Positions 8,515 to 18,668 of a DNA stretch of 64,000 nucleotides are shown here, piece after piece. The DNA is from Candidatus Hydrogenedentota bacterium (GTDB lineage Bacteria; Hydrogenedentota; Hydrogenedentia; Hydrogenedentales; CAILVY01), in contig JAKQOG010000113.1 in the NCBI GenBank assembly GCA_029565395.1, positions 1-64,000 on the forward strand, written 5' to 3'. The position numbers and the translations under genes were made by a program. The notes below the pieces were generated by a model that made no database searches, had not been told where the DNA came from, and saw only the letters and a program-made list of their open reading frames with translations. Every line of letters starts with the position of its first letter. Position 1 is the first letter of the stretch.

Positions 8515-11500
8515 ATGCCGAAGCGGACGGATATTAAAAAGATTCTGCTCATCGGTTCCGGCCCGATTGTCATCGGACAGGCCTGTGAATTTGACTATTC
8601 CGGCACCCAGGCATGCAAAGCCCTGCGCGAAGAAGGCTATGAAGTGGTGCTGGTCAACAGCAATCCCGCCACCATCATGACCGACCCAGACACCGCCGAC
8701 CGCGTCTATATTGAACCGCTTACCGTCGAATTTCTGGAACGTGTCCTGGACCGTGAGCGGCCCGACGCCTTATTGCCTACCGTTGGCGGTCAAACAGGGC
8801 TAAATCTGGCTGTAGCGCTCGCGGAACAAGGCATTCTGGATCGCTACGGTTGCGAACTCATCGGCGCGAAACTGCCCGCCATTAAGAAGGCGGAAGATCG
8901 CGGCCTGTTCAAGGAAGCCATGCTGCGATGCGGGCTTGACGTGCCGCGAAGCAAGGTTATCCACTCCCTGGATGAAGCCCATGAGTTTGGCGCGGAGATC
9001 AATTATGCCGCCGTCATTCGCCCGGCATTTACCTTAGGGGGGTCCGGCGCCGGCGTCTCTTTCAATAAAGAAGAATACGGCAAGGCGGTGCAATTCGGCC
9101 TGGAATGCAGCCCGGTCCACGAAGTGCTGGTTGAGGAATCCCTCATCGGATGGAAAGAATACGAACTGGAGGTGATGCGTGACCTCAAAGACAATGTCGT
9201 CATCATCTGTTCGATTGAGAATATGGATCCGATGGGCGTTCATACGGGTGACAGCATTACTGTAGCCCCGGCGCAAACGTTGAGCGACAAGGAATATCAG
9301 ATCATGCGCGATGCCGCCATCGCGATCATGCGCGAGATCGGCGTGGATACGGGCGGCTCGAATGTGCAGTTCGCCAATCATCCCGACACCGGGCGTATGG
9401 TGGCGATTGAAATGAACCCGCGCGTGTCACGCAGTTCCGCGCTTGCCTCGAAGGCCACCGGATTCCCTATCGCCAAGATCGCCGCAAAGCTGGCCGTCGG
9501 CTATACCCTTGATGAAATCCCCAATGACATTACCAAGGTGACCCCCGCCTCCTTCGAGCCGACGATTGACTATGTCGTCACGAAAGTCCCGCGCTGGGCC
9601 TTTGAAAAATTTCCGGGTTCGGAACCTGTGCTTACCGTGCAAATGAAAAGCGTCGGCGAAACCATGAGTATCGGCCGGACCTTTAAGGAGTCCCTCCAGA
9701 AAGCCATTCGCGGCCTGGAAATCGGACGTCACGGATTCGGCGGAGACGGCAAGCACAAGGCTCTCACGGGCAATCCCTGGTCAAACGAAGAGAAAGAGGC
9801 CCTGCTCAAAGCAATCCATATTCCCAATCCCAATCGCGTGCTGCAAATTGCACAGGCGTTGCGTCTGGGCGCGGAAGTGGATGACCTTTTCGAAATTACG
9901 AAAATCGACCGTTGGTTCCTCCGGCAAATGCGTGATATCGTCCTTGAAGAGACCGTCCTGAAATCTTCCAAGCCGAATGATCCCGCTGTATTGCGCCGTG
10001 CCAAGCAATTTGGCTTTAGCGATCACCAATTGGGCCTTTTCTGGAACCTGCCGCCTCTGAAAATCCGCGCACTGCGCAAAAAACACGGTATCGTGCCCTG
10101 TTACCGGCTCGTGGACACCTGCGCGTCGGAATTCGAGGCCTATACCCCGTATTATTATTCCTCCTACGAGGAAGAAAACGAAGTGAAACCCGCCGCCAAG
10201 CCACGCATTGTGATTCTGGGGGGCGGCCCCAACCGCATTGGTCAGGGTATCGAATTCGATTACTGCTGTGTGCATGCCGCTTTTGCGCTGAAAGAGGACG
10301 GTTTCGAGACCATCATGGTCAATTGCAATCCCGAAACGGTTTCTACGGATTACGACACTTCTGATCGGTTGTTCTTTGAGCCGGTGACCTTTGAAGACGT
10401 GATGAACATCGTGGAAGAAGTGAAGCCGGTGGGCGTGATTGTGCAGTTCGGCGGGCAGACGCCCCTGAATCTTGCGAAACAACTTGAAGCAGCAGGCGCA
10501 CCCATCATTGGCACCTCCCCCGACAGCATTGACCGGGCGGAAGACCGCAAACGCTTCCGGGACGTCGTGGAGAAGCTCGATCTGCTCCAGCCCGCCAATG
10601 ATACCGCCAGCTCGTTCGAAGAAGCGGCAATGATTGCGGAACGCATCGGGTATCCCGTGGTGGTGCGGCCCTCATTCGTGCTGGGCGGGCGGGCCATGGA
10701 AATTGTATATGATCGCGAGGCGCTTGAACGCTATATGCGCTTCGCGGTGGAAGCGTCCCCGGAACACCCCATTCTGATCGACAAATTTCTCGAAAATGCC
10801 ATTGAAATAGACGTGGATGCCATTGCCGACGGTGAAACGGTCGTAGTGGCGGGCATCATGCAGCATATCGAGGAAGCAGGCGTGCATTCCGGCGACAGCG
10901 CCTGTATTCTGCCGCCCTATGATCTCCCGCAAGATATTATTGAGCGAATCAAGCAGCAGACCCGCGCCCTTGCTCGTGAACTGAATGTGGTCGGCCTTAT
11001 GAACATTCAATATGCCGTGCGCGACCACGATATTTATCTGCTCGAAGTGAATCCGCGCGCTTCCCGAACGGTACCCTTTGTCAGCAAGGCCATTGGCAAG
11101 CCTCTGGCGAAACTGGCGGCGCGCGTAATGGCCGGGAAAAAATTGGCGGAACTCGGACTCACGGAAGATCCGATGCCGAACTATACTTCCGCAAAGGAAG
11201 TGGTGCTTCCGTTCATTAAGTTCCCGGGCGTGGATATTCTGCTCGGACCTGAAATGCGTTCCACCGGCGAGGTCATGGGCATCAACCACAGCATGGGTCT
11301 CGCGTTTGCCAAAAGCCAAATCGCCGCAGGGAATAGCGTGCCCCTCAATGGAACGGTTTTTCTCAGCCTGAACAACCGGGACAAGAAAAACTTCGGCACA
11401 CTTGGAAAGGAACTTGCTGATCTGGGATTCAAGATTATGGCCACACACGGAACCGCCGCCCTTCTCCGTGCTCAAGGCATCGAAGTACAGGAAGTGTATA

Positions 11501-11754
11501 AAGTGGGCGAGGGTCGCCCGCATATCGTGGACCGCATGATCAACGGCGAGGTGAACTGGATCATCAATACCCCGCTCGGCGGCATCTCCAAAGCCGATGA
11601 ACGGGCCATCCGCCGGACCGCCATCGAACGCGGACTACCCATCATGACCACGCTCGCCGCGGCACGCGCCGGCTTGCAGGCCATTTATGCCCTGCGCAAG
11701 GGCGGCATGGAAATCCGCTCCCTCCAGGAACTCCACGCCGGCCTCCGGAAATAA
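8515..11754 (+). CDS. carB: Carbamoyl-phosphate synthase large subunit
   Basis: 1079 residues, starting at 8515 after GAAGGAGG. It contains two tandem ATP-grasp synthetase halves. Each opens with a nucleotide/bicarbonate motif: [17 protein letters not shown] near residue 14 and [16 protein letters not shown] near 565. An oligomerisation domain lies between them, and the C-terminal MGS-like allosteric domain begins about 930 ([19 protein letters not shown]). It makes carbamoyl phosphate for arginine and pyrimidine synthesis. The glutaminase subunit carA is not adjacent, so it must lie elsewhere. Conservation is complete, with no sign of truncation. Confidence 0.97.
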   Translation: MPKRTDIKKILLIGSGPIVIGQACEFDYSGTQACKALREEGYEVVLVNSNPATIMTDPDTADRVYIEPLTVEFLERVLDRERPDALLPTVGGQTGLNLAVALAEQGILDRYGCELIGAKLPAIKKAEDRGLFKEAMLRCGLDVPRSKVIHSLDEAHEFGAEINYAAVIRPAFTLGGSGAGVSFNKEEYGKAVQFGLECSPVHEVLVEESLIGWKEYELEVMRDLKDNVVIICSIENMDPMGVHTGDSITVAPAQTLSDKEYQIMRDAAIAIMREIGVDTGGSNVQFANHPDTGRMVAIEMNPRVSRSSALASKATGFPIAKIAAKLAVGYTLDEIPNDITKVTPASFEPTIDYVVTKVPRWAFEKFPGSEPVLTVQMKSVGETMSIGRTFKESLQKAIRGLEIGRHGFGGDGKHKALTGNPWSNEEKEALLKAIHIPNPNRVLQIAQALRLGAEVDDLFEITKIDRWFLRQMRDIVLEETVLKSSKPNDPAVLRRAKQFGFSDHQLGLFWNLPPLKIRALRKKHGIVPCYRLVDTCASEFEAYTPYYYSSYEEENEVKPAAKPRIVILGGGPNRIGQGIEFDYCCVHAAFALKEDGFETIMVNCNPETVSTDYDTSDRLFFEPVTFEDVMNIVEEVKPVGVIVQFGGQTPLNLAKQLEAAGAPIIGTSPDSIDRAEDRKRFRDVVEKLDLLQPANDTASSFEEAAMIAERIGYPVVVRPSFVLGGRAMEIVYDREALERYMRFAVEASPEHPILIDKFLENAIEIDVDAIADGETVVVAGIMQHIEEAGVHSGDSACILPPYDLPQDIIERIKQQTRALARELNVVGLMNIQYAVRDHDIYLLEVNPRASRTVPFVSKAIGKPLAKLAARVMAGKKLAELGLTEDPMPNYTSAKEVVLPFIKFPGVDILLGPEMRSTGEVMGINHSMGLAFAKSQIAAGNSVPLNGTVFLSLNNRDKKNFGTLGKELADLGFKIMATHGTAALLRAQGIEVQEVYKVGEGRPHIVDRMINGEVNWIINTPLGGISKADERAIRRTAIERGLPIMTTLAAARAGLQAIYALRKGGMEIRSLQELHAGLRK

Positions 11755-11873
11755 AACACTTCCACTGGCAGAAAGCGCGATTGTGATCCCGGAAAATGCC
11801 GCTGCACATGAAGTAACCTATAAAACCGTGTATACTTTAGGCTGATGTTGTACGGGGAATCGGGAGACGGAGC

Positions 11874-14075
11874 ATGAACGGAGCATCCGCATGTAAACAA
11901 GACGGGGATGCTCTGCCGGAAAAGGAAAATAAATCCGGGGAACATGCCGGGACAAAGGCTTCGCATTTCTCCCGCCTGTTTGCCCGCCCATCGTTGTTAC
12001 ATTTGGTTTTCGGGGGATTGGTCTTCCTAATCGCATTTGGAACCGCACTAAATTATTTATTAACGGTCGAGTATCAATCCCATTTTGGGTCGAACTGGTT
12101 TGCACCGTCCGTGATGATTGTGGAGGGATTTGGAATGGTTAACCCAAATCTTTCCCGAACGCCCAAACTTGCCAACTTCCTCGCTGGAAAAAGTCCCACT
12201 TGGGAACCGGAAGGGGAACGGGCTAACCTCACCGGTGGTCCGCTGCACTGGTTTCAACGGGATCACCCCAATCTGATCTACTCCGTGGCGCTATGCTGGC
12301 GGTTTTTCGGATATTCCTGGAAGGCGTTGATCCCGTTGCATGCGCTCATGTTCGCCCTGTCGGTGATGCTGGCTTTTGGTGTGTGCCTGCTGGCGATGCC
12401 GCGCCCCATCGCGTTTCTAGCCGCTCTGCTGTTCATGCTCAGCCCGGCCCACCTGCAGATGATCCCGGATCTGCGGGACTACAGCAAAGCGCCTTTTATC
12501 CTCGCCATGATCCTGGCCTGCGGATATCTTGCGCGGGAACCCCGAACAGCGTATCGCGTTCTGGCGGTGGCCGCCGCAATTGGCGCATGGATTGGCTTGG
12601 GGTTGGGATTTCGATTGGATATGACAATCTGTATCCTGCCGGCCCTTGTCACGCTACTGTTCTTTCTTGGCGGAACATGGAAGCGGCGGTTTGCCTTGGG
12701 ACCTGCCGCGGCGGCGCTGTTTGCCGTGGCGCTGCTTATTACCGGAAAGCCGTCCATCGATATCATGCGCACGCATGGCACGATGGCCTCGCATAACATC
12801 GGCGGGGGGCTGTATTGGCGCTTTGACGAAGATATGGGCCTGCGGCCAAGCTATTACCGGATGCTCTACCGATTTAATGATCATTACATCTTTGAGACCT
12901 CCTCGAGTTTCTACCGGCGCACCTATGATCCCAAGGCTGAGGTTCCATGGTTTCAACCGGCCTATTTCGATGCCGGCGAAAAATACCTGCGAACCTATGC
13001 AACGCTTTTTCCAAGCGATGTTTTGCTTCGCGCGTGTGGCGCGCTGTTGCGCACCGTCGAGAGTTCTCCGGCAACCATTCAAGAGGAATACAAAAGCAAC
13101 CGCTCTATGGATCAATGCGCCAAGAGGCTGGCCTGGCCCATAAAACTGGTGTGTGATTACGGCCGGTATTTCGCCTTTGCCGCCATTCTGCTGCTGACCG
13201 CCCATCGCTTCTCCTGGGGATTGTTCGCATTAGGCGCCTTGCTCTATCTGGGGGGCTACCCCTCGCTCCAATTCATGCCCCGTCACTGCTTCCACCTCAG
13301 TTTGATCCCCTGGTGGTGCCTGGGTTTCCTGATTTCCCAATTTCTCATCCTGATGTGGATGCTGATGAAATCATCGGGCCGCGAACAACTGAAAAACGCG
13401 CTGACTTCACGGCATTGGTTTAATCCCCCTATCCGGGCATTGGCATTTGCAACGCTAACATTGCTTTGTGTGAGCATACCCATCCTGGTGGCGCATGTTT
13501 ACCAGGAGGGTGCGGTGCGCGGATATATCGGTGCATTGGTCAATGCGGAACGCGAACCAGTGCCAGTCCGCGAGGAAGCGCTTAATAAGGAAAATCAGAT
13601 CTTTTTGCACTGTGATACGTTATTCGAGAATCTCTCTGCCGATGCGGTAAAAGCAGGAGCCGCCGCCGAGTATCTCGTGGCGGAATTCGCCGGGCCGCCC
13701 CAAAAAGTTGAACTGGGTCTGCGCTATGATGCGGTATCCGCCTTCAAGGATTTTTCCTTCACCATGCCCGTGCGTGTCGAGGGTGGGGGCGCGGATTCCG
13801 TCACCCGGGTGTTTTTCCCCGTATACGAACGCATGCAACCCGCCAGCATCCGCCGGCATTTCCTCGGGGTGACTATTCCCCAGACACAGCGCAGGCTGTT
13901 GCGCGGGATTTATCGGGTGAAAACCGCGGATGCTTTTCCCCTCTGGCCCACCTTGTTCCTTTCACCACATTGGCAGGAAGAACTGCCGCGCCTCACCCTT
14001 CCGTGGGCGCCGTCACCCTATCCTCCATTGCTTAAACAAGCGCTTCAGATCCGGAACCAACCTGCTTCACACTGA
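11874..14075 (+). CDS. Large membrane glycosyltransferase-like protein (GT39/PMT_2 type)
   Basis: 733 residues. A cytosolic N-terminus of about 50 charged residues is followed by a first membrane helix, a loop with WFAPSVMIVEGFGMVNPN, then RDHPNLIYSVALCWRFFGYSW and many membrane helices to about residue 530. The C-terminal 200 residues are mostly extracytoplasmic. This is the layout of GT-C lipid-sugar-dependent transferases (ArnT/PMT). The acidic residue in the first loop normally expected for catalysis is not clear here. Start at 11874 (GGGAGACGGAGC upstream). It is one of four such proteins in this window; the sugar and acceptor are unknown. Its 3' end overlaps the convergent GH109-type gene by 9 bp. 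Confidence 0.65.
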   Translation: MNGASACKQDGDALPEKENKSGEHAGTKASHFSRLFARPSLLHLVFGGLVFLIAFGTALNYLLTVEYQSHFGSNWFAPSVMIVEGFGMVNPNLSRTPKLANFLAGKSPTWEPEGERANLTGGPLHWFQRDHPNLIYSVALCWRFFGYSWKALIPLHALMFALSVMLAFGVCLLAMPRPIAFLAALLFMLSPAHLQMIPDLRDYSKAPFILAMILACGYLAREPRTAYRVLAVAAAIGAWIGLGLGFRLDMTICILPALVTLLFFLGGTWKRRFALGPAAAALFAVALLITGKPSIDIMRTHGTMASHNIGGGLYWRFDEDMGLRPSYYRMLYRFNDHYIFETSSSFYRRTYDPKAEVPWFQPAYFDAGEKYLRTYATLFPSDVLLRACGALLRTVESSPATIQEEYKSNRSMDQCAKRLAWPIKLVCDYGRYFAFAAILLLTAHRFSWGLFALGALLYLGGYPSLQFMPRHCFHLSLIPWWCLGFLISQFLILMWMLMKSSGREQLKNALTSRHWFNPPIRALAFATLTLLCVSIPILVAHVYQEGAVRGYIGALVNAEREPVPVREEALNKENQIFLHCDTLFENLSADAVKAGAAAEYLVAEFAGPPQKVELGLRYDAVSAFKDFSFTMPVRVEGGGADSVTRVFFPVYERMQPASIRRHFLGVTIPQTQRRLLRGIYRVKTADAFPLWPTLFLSPHWQEELPRLTLPWAPSPYPPLLKQALQIRNQPASH

Positions 14076-15389
14076 TACGCCTTTGATCTCGATAGGCGGA
14101 TTGGTCTTCCACTTCCCCGCCGTAAAATCCGGGAACTCCATGGGATCCCCATGGGCGGTGGCGGACTGGATCGAGAGCGGCACAATGACGCTCCACGCCG
14201 CCGCGTCGTATACATCCTGCGGCGTTTGCGTGTTGTTGCGGACTGCCTGGATGAATTGATGGACTGTGATGTAGTCACCGCCTCCGTGCCCCGATTGAAT
14301 GGATCCGGCGTTGAGGTCTTTCCAGATGGGGTGCATGTATTTCTGCATGTAGGGGGCGAAGGGTTCCCACTGCTCCTTTTGGGGCGAGACATCCTCAAGA
14401 TAGATCTTGTCCCAGGCGCCCATGCAGATGCCTCTGGTGCCCTGGAGCCGGAAAATAAGATCGTAGGGGCGCGGCGTGCCAAGGTCGAAATACAAGGTCA
14501 CCGTGCACCCATTTTCCGTTTCAAGCAAGGTAGTATTGAGATCGCCCAGAGCGAAGCGCTGCTTGGCAAGCGGATGATCCGGACCAAATTTTTTCGCCGC
14601 GTAGTAATTCAGGCCGCGCGATTTTGCGCTCATACTTACCAGCCGGGTGAAGCGGTCACCCCGGTTGATGTTCATCCATTGAGCCACCGGCCCGATGGGA
14701 TGCGTGGGATACAGGTTGCCGTTGCTCTTGATGGCGTGCTCGCCGCGCCAGAGCAGATCGCCCTTGCCGCTAATCATGACAAACCGCCCGTCGTGCTGAT
14801 ATCCCGCCTCGGCATGAATAAGTTCGCCAAACACCCCTTCGCGCACCATGCGTAAAATTGCGAGTGCATTCTCAAAGTAACAAACGTTCTCCAGCATCAT
14901 GCAGGGTTTGCCGGTTTCTTCCGACGTCCGCACCAAGTCCCAGCATTCTTCCACGGTAAGTGCGGCGGGAACTTCCGTGCCGCCATACTTCCCCGCTTTC
15001 ATGGCCGCCACCATGACCGGCGTGTGCCATTGCCATGGCGTGGCGGTAATCACGGCATCAAGATCATCCCGCGCCACCAGCCGTTCCCAATCGCGTTCGC
15101 CCTGCGTGTACAACTCCGGCGCTTTCCCCATGGCTTTCTCTACTATGTCTTTCGCGCGCGCTGCGTGGTCCGGGTTAATGTCGCAAACGGCCGGAATCTC
15201 CACGCCGGGGAGTTGCAGCAGCGTATTGGTGAGAAAGGTTCCCCGCGAGCCGACGCCCACCATGCCCACACGGACCGTTTTTACCGGTGGCGTTTCTTGC
15301 GCGCCATGGACGTTCATTGCCAACGCCGCGCTTAAGGCCGCCCCCGCCTGAATGAAGCCTCTGCGCGACATGCCGGATTGCATACTCAT
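14067..15389 (-). CDS. Tat-exported Gfo/Idh/MocA-fold protein, GH109-type glycosidase
   Basis: 440 residues. A twin-arginine signal (MSRRGFIQAGAALSAAL) implies folded export with its cofactor. A Rossmann fold opens with VGMVGVGSRGTFLTN. The stretches GTEVPAALTVEECWDL, CMMLENVCYFENAL, ELIHAEAGYQHD, SGHGGGDY and FPDFTAGKW closely match GH109 alpha-N-acetylgalactosaminidases, which use bound NAD+ in an oxidation/elimination mechanism. Substrate specificity is inferred from family. ATG at 15389 is supported by AGGAG upstream. It is probably part of the extracellular glycan-degradation set with the two GH172 enzymes. Confidence 0.82.
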   Translation of the reverse strand: MSMQSGMSRRGFIQAGAALSAALAMNVHGAQETPPVKTVRVGMVGVGSRGTFLTNTLLQLPGVEIPAVCDINPDHAARAKDIVEKAMGKAPELYTQGERDWERLVARDDLDAVITATPWQWHTPVMVAAMKAGKYGGTEVPAALTVEECWDLVRTSEETGKPCMMLENVCYFENALAILRMVREGVFGELIHAEAGYQHDGRFVMISGKGDLLWRGEHAIKSNGNLYPTHPIGPVAQWMNINRGDRFTRLVSMSAKSRGLNYYAAKKFGPDHPLAKQRFALGDLNTTLLETENGCTVTLYFDLGTPRPYDLIFRLQGTRGICMGAWDKIYLEDVSPQKEQWEPFAPYMQKYMHPIWKDLNAGSIQSGHGGGDYITVHQFIQAVRNNTQTPQDVYDAAAWSVIVPLSIQSATAHGDPMEFPDFTAGKWKTNPPIEIKGVSV

Positions 15390-15490
15390 GCCTGATTCTC
15401 CTGTAGGGTAATAGGTTTATAAAGAGATATCGTGGCAGAAACATCCCCTCAGCGCAACAAAAGACTCTGGTAAAGAAAGAATTTATGCTA

Positions 15491-15597
15491 TGGGAGGGCG
15501 AGGCTCCGGCCGAGCCGTAAGACAAAACACCCCCACTTTCATATGATACGAAAATCACGATCTTATTTAACGGCTCGGCCGGAGCCTCGCCCTCCCA
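15491..15597. repeat. Palindromic element with 28-bp perfect inverted arms
   Basis: Positions 15491-15518 are the exact reverse complement of 15570-15597 (28 of 28), separated by a 51-nt A/T-richer centre. It lies in the 252-bp gap between two genes transcribed leftward and belongs to the same family as 4949-5050. It has the size and structure of a MITE or large REP-like element. No ORF was seen inside. Confidence 0.85.
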
Positions 15598-15641
15598 GCC
15601 TCGCAGTTAGAGCAGGTCAAGAACAAGCTAAAAAGGCAACG

Positions 15642-17264
15642 TTATTCCACGCGGAGTATGCGATTGGCCGTATACTCGTGGCCGAACATGTCCTTCGTAC
15701 GCACTTCGATCTTGTGCATACCCGGTGTGAGTTCCGCGGGTAATGTTTGTTTCCAAAGATGCCCGGTTTCGTCCGGTTTGGACAGCCCGCGCAGGATGGG
15801 TCCAAATTCACGCTGCAGTTTTCCGAGATAGGCATTGTCCACGTTTTGGACCTTGTCCCGTTCCGCCATTAGTTTAACAAACAGTCCCTGCCGGTCATGC
15901 AATTGACGATAATACGGATCCAATCCCTTGAATTGAGTCATGGGCGTCCACTTGCCGTCTTCAACACGCATCTCCACCGTGGAGCGGGAAGACCCCGCAA
16001 ATACGTTGACGATAACTTCGGTTTTGGGCGCATCCGCCGCCTTGATCACTTCCGGCGTGAAAATGTTCATCTGATACGAAGGACAGCGCCGCGCCGCGCG
16101 GTAATCCACTTCATAGTGAGACCCGTTGAACGTGATGAAGGAATACCCGTTTGGGACCCCATCCATCATGGTGGCGTGCGGAATGCTTACCTCATCAAAA
16201 AAGCCTCCCCACCAACAACCGCACGCTGTGCCATGATTAAAATGATGATGCGCCTCCTTTTGCTTCCAGCCCGATTCCGGACCTAAAAAGGCTTGCCACT
16301 GATTATGCGTGTGCGCGGACAGCGAGAACGTATGCGGAAACTCCTTCAGGAGATCGAAGAGCGTTCTGCGGTCTTTAATCTCCATGATCGGGATATGCAT
16401 CATCAGCACCACCAATTGGCCTTTGTCCAAATGCGCAAGATCATTCTTGATGAATGCCAGTTTTTCCGCGCCCAATTCCGCGTGATACTCTTCCTTCAAT
16501 GCGTTGTGCCAGATGTCATCCAGCGCAATGAAATGAACCGGGCCATAATTGAAGGCGTACGTAGCAGGGCCAAAATACGCCTCATAACTGTCTTCCGTTG
16601 TCCCTTCTGTGGGGGCGTCATGATTGTGATCATGATTTCCGATTACATGCCGCCATGGAACCCCGATCCCGCCAATGCTGCGCGCCATCGGCCCAAACAC
16701 CGTCAAATCATTAAACACCACATCGCCCAAGGTAACCCCGAACGCCGCATCCGTGCCTTGGAGTTCCTCAACCATGTCATGTGCCAAAAAATCACATTCT
16801 TCCTGATTGCGCACCTGGGTGTCCCCCATGCAGATAATCTTGAACTTTTTGGGCTCCTTGTGCCGGTACAGCGGAAAATCCACCGACGCAGGCAACGGCC
16901 CTGTGGGCGCGGATCCCGCATACTTCATCTTCGGCGATCCGTCCGGACGGTGAACGTAATAAAACTGCGGCACACGATCGCCAGCCCGAAGCGGACTTGT
17001 CCACCCCCGCGGTTTAATCACAAAGATAATCGTGTCATTGCTCACGGGAAGGGTATAGTGGCCGTTTTTGTCCGTGGGGACCACTTCCTGCCCGTTCGAG
17101 ACCAGCACCCCCTTGAGGCCCTTTTCTCCCGAATCCCGCTGGCCATTGTGATTCTTGTCCCAATACACCACCCCGGTCGCCTCCTGAGGTCCAGCCCAAG
17201 CGGGAAATCCAAGTCCAAAAACAATGCTTGTCAAAACCACTGCCAGAATAACTATTCCTCGCAT
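15642..17264 (-). CDS. Secreted calcineurin-like metallophosphoesterase with MetallophosN/C-type flanking domains
   Basis: 540 residues from the ATG at 17264, which has AAGGAG 8 nt upstream; an alternative 24 nt earlier lacks one. A signal peptide ends at about PAWA. Residues 35-110 form a SdrD/Cna-B-like sandwich (YWDKNHNGQRDSGEKGLKGV), then the phosphoesterase core with all metal motifs: GDTQ, GDVVFND, GNHDHNHD, MMHIP and SAHTHN. A C-terminal beta domain begins around residue 410. Such proteins act on phosphomono- or diesters outside the cytoplasm; the substrate is not predictable. The 332-bp region upstream (17265-17596) holds no other clear feature. Confidence 0.85.
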   Translation of the reverse strand: MRGIVILAVVLTSIVFGLGFPAWAGPQEATGVVYWDKNHNGQRDSGEKGLKGVLVSNGQEVVPTDKNGHYTLPVSNDTIIFVIKPRGWTSPLRAGDRVPQFYYVHRPDGSPKMKYAGSAPTGPLPASVDFPLYRHKEPKKFKIICMGDTQVRNQEECDFLAHDMVEELQGTDAAFGVTLGDVVFNDLTVFGPMARSIGGIGVPWRHVIGNHDHNHDAPTEGTTEDSYEAYFGPATYAFNYGPVHFIALDDIWHNALKEEYHAELGAEKLAFIKNDLAHLDKGQLVVLMMHIPIMEIKDRRTLFDLLKEFPHTFSLSAHTHNQWQAFLGPESGWKQKEAHHHFNHGTACGCWWGGFFDEVSIPHATMMDGVPNGYSFITFNGSHYEVDYRAARRCPSYQMNIFTPEVIKAADAPKTEVIVNVFAGSSRSTVEMRVEDGKWTPMTQFKGLDPYYRQLHDRQGLFVKLMAERDKVQNVDNAYLGKLQREFGPILRGLSKPDETGHLWKQTLPAELTPGMHKIEVRTKDMFGHEYTANRILRVE

Positions 17265-17596
17265 TTTTTGGCTCCTTTTTTGCCCCAAAAGGGTCGATAT
17301 ATCTGCCTAACCCTAACGTTTTCGAGTATTTAGTGCAACTTTTACCTAATGGCAGGTCTTTTTTTTGCGGATTTGCTTTTTTCCGGGAAGTATGGTATTT
17401 AGTAGTTAGAAGCCCTTGATGACGGCGGTGCACACACGTTCCGTAGCATACATCGAGTCAGTTTATTAGCTTTTCATCTCCTCCGCCGCAGAATCGAGGG
17501 CTTTTCTTTTGAGAGTCTTCCTTCAGGGAATCGACTCGCTTACTTTCCCCCTCCTGAGTCTGGTATGATCCCTGTCTATCAAGGAAGGAAATATAC

Positions 17597-18619
17597 ATGA
17601 AAAAATGGCTAAAACGGCTGGCGATTCTTGTGGTTATTTTGATGGTCCTTCTCCTCCTGTTCGTATTTTCCGTCTGGAACGGGACCTTCCAGTATTCCAT
17701 GGCCTCTGCCTTGGGCTCGTTTGGAAACCCGTATTTCAATGCAGACCAGTATTCGGGCGAAAAAAACTGCGATAGCGCCGCCCAATGCGCCAGCGGACCA
17801 ATACGGGTCATGACGTACAATGTCATGTGCCGGGTCTGCGATAAAAATCGGCCCGAGTTCGACCCTTGGACGGAACGGCTCCCCTACCTCTGCGAACGTA
17901 TCGCTAAATACGACCCGGACTTGCTGGGGATGCAGGAGTTGGGCGGCTATGCGGACCTGGAAGACTTCCATAAGGTTTTCCCCCAATATGACTATGTGAC
18001 GTATACGTTCGGGAAATGGGCCTACGGCGATTGCGCCCTCTATTACCGCAAAGACCGCTTCGAGGTCCTCGATTCAGGACAACTATGGCTTAGCCCCAAA
18101 CCCACCCTCCCCTTTGCAATAGCCTGGAAAGCCTCCATGCCCCGGTATGTAAACTGGGCCTATATGCGTCAAAAGAAGGATGGCTTCCAGTTTCTGTATC
18201 TCAACACCCATTTCGACAATGCCGGTGTGAATAAGGAACCCGCGGCTGTTTTCTTTGCCAAAACGTTCAACCCCATTGCCGCAAAAATGCCTATGATCGT
18301 CACCGGCGACTTCAATACCAACAGCACCACACAGCGGTATAAAAACCTGATGGGCGAAGGGCTTGGTAAACTGGAAAATACCTACGATCTCGCCCAAACC
18401 AAGGAACTTCTGGACGCGGCCTCCAAAAAAGAATTCGGCCGCGAGATGGATGGCGCCGACAATCCTGAAAAGGCCATCGACCACATTTTCGTGGCCGGTC
18501 CGGTGAAAAAAGAGGTGTTCCGATGGGTCCTCGATTCCTCACTATATGATTCGGATACTAAAAGCCCCTCCGATCACCCTTCCGTCTTCGCTGAGTTTAA
18601 TTTAGTCCTCCGCCCATAA
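17597..18619 (+). CDS. Exported/anchored endonuclease-exonuclease-phosphatase-fold protein
   Basis: 340 residues. The N-terminus MKKWLKRL plus a long hydrophobic segment gives a signal anchor. The EEP fold is intact: RVMTYNVM, LLGMQELGG (metal-binding Glu), YLNTHFDNAG (catalytic His), TGDFNTNS (Asp/Asn) and the C-terminal DHPSVFAEF (final Asp-His). Members range from sphingomyelinases and DNases to inositol phosphatases. Export and lack of a DNA-binding extension favour a phospholipid or small phosphodiester substrate, but that is inference. The ribosome site AAGGAAGG is well placed. The next gene follows after 49 bp on the same strand. Confidence 0.8.
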   Translation: MKKWLKRLAILVVILMVLLLLFVFSVWNGTFQYSMASALGSFGNPYFNADQYSGEKNCDSAAQCASGPIRVMTYNVMCRVCDKNRPEFDPWTERLPYLCERIAKYDPDLLGMQELGGYADLEDFHKVFPQYDYVTYTFGKWAYGDCALYYRKDRFEVLDSGQLWLSPKPTLPFAIAWKASMPRYVNWAYMRQKKDGFQFLYLNTHFDNAGVNKEPAAVFFAKTFNPIAAKMPMIVTGDFNTNSTTQRYKNLMGEGLGKLENTYDLAQTKELLDAASKKEFGREMDGADNPEKAIDHIFVAGPVKKEVFRWVLDSSLYDSDTKSPSDHPSVFAEFNLVLRP

Positions 18620-18668
18620 AGAGAACCTTATGGGGAACCCTGGACCCCTTTTATAAGGGACCGTTCTC

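Noticed and set aside
11821..11836. Promoter before the 11874 gene (TATACT)
   Set aside because: Good -10 but no acceptable -35 at 16-18 nt.
16293..17333. 346-aa plus-strand ORF opposite the metallophosphoesterase
   Set aside because: The minus strand has all phosphoesterase motifs; the plus ORF is an antisense shadow with no domain.
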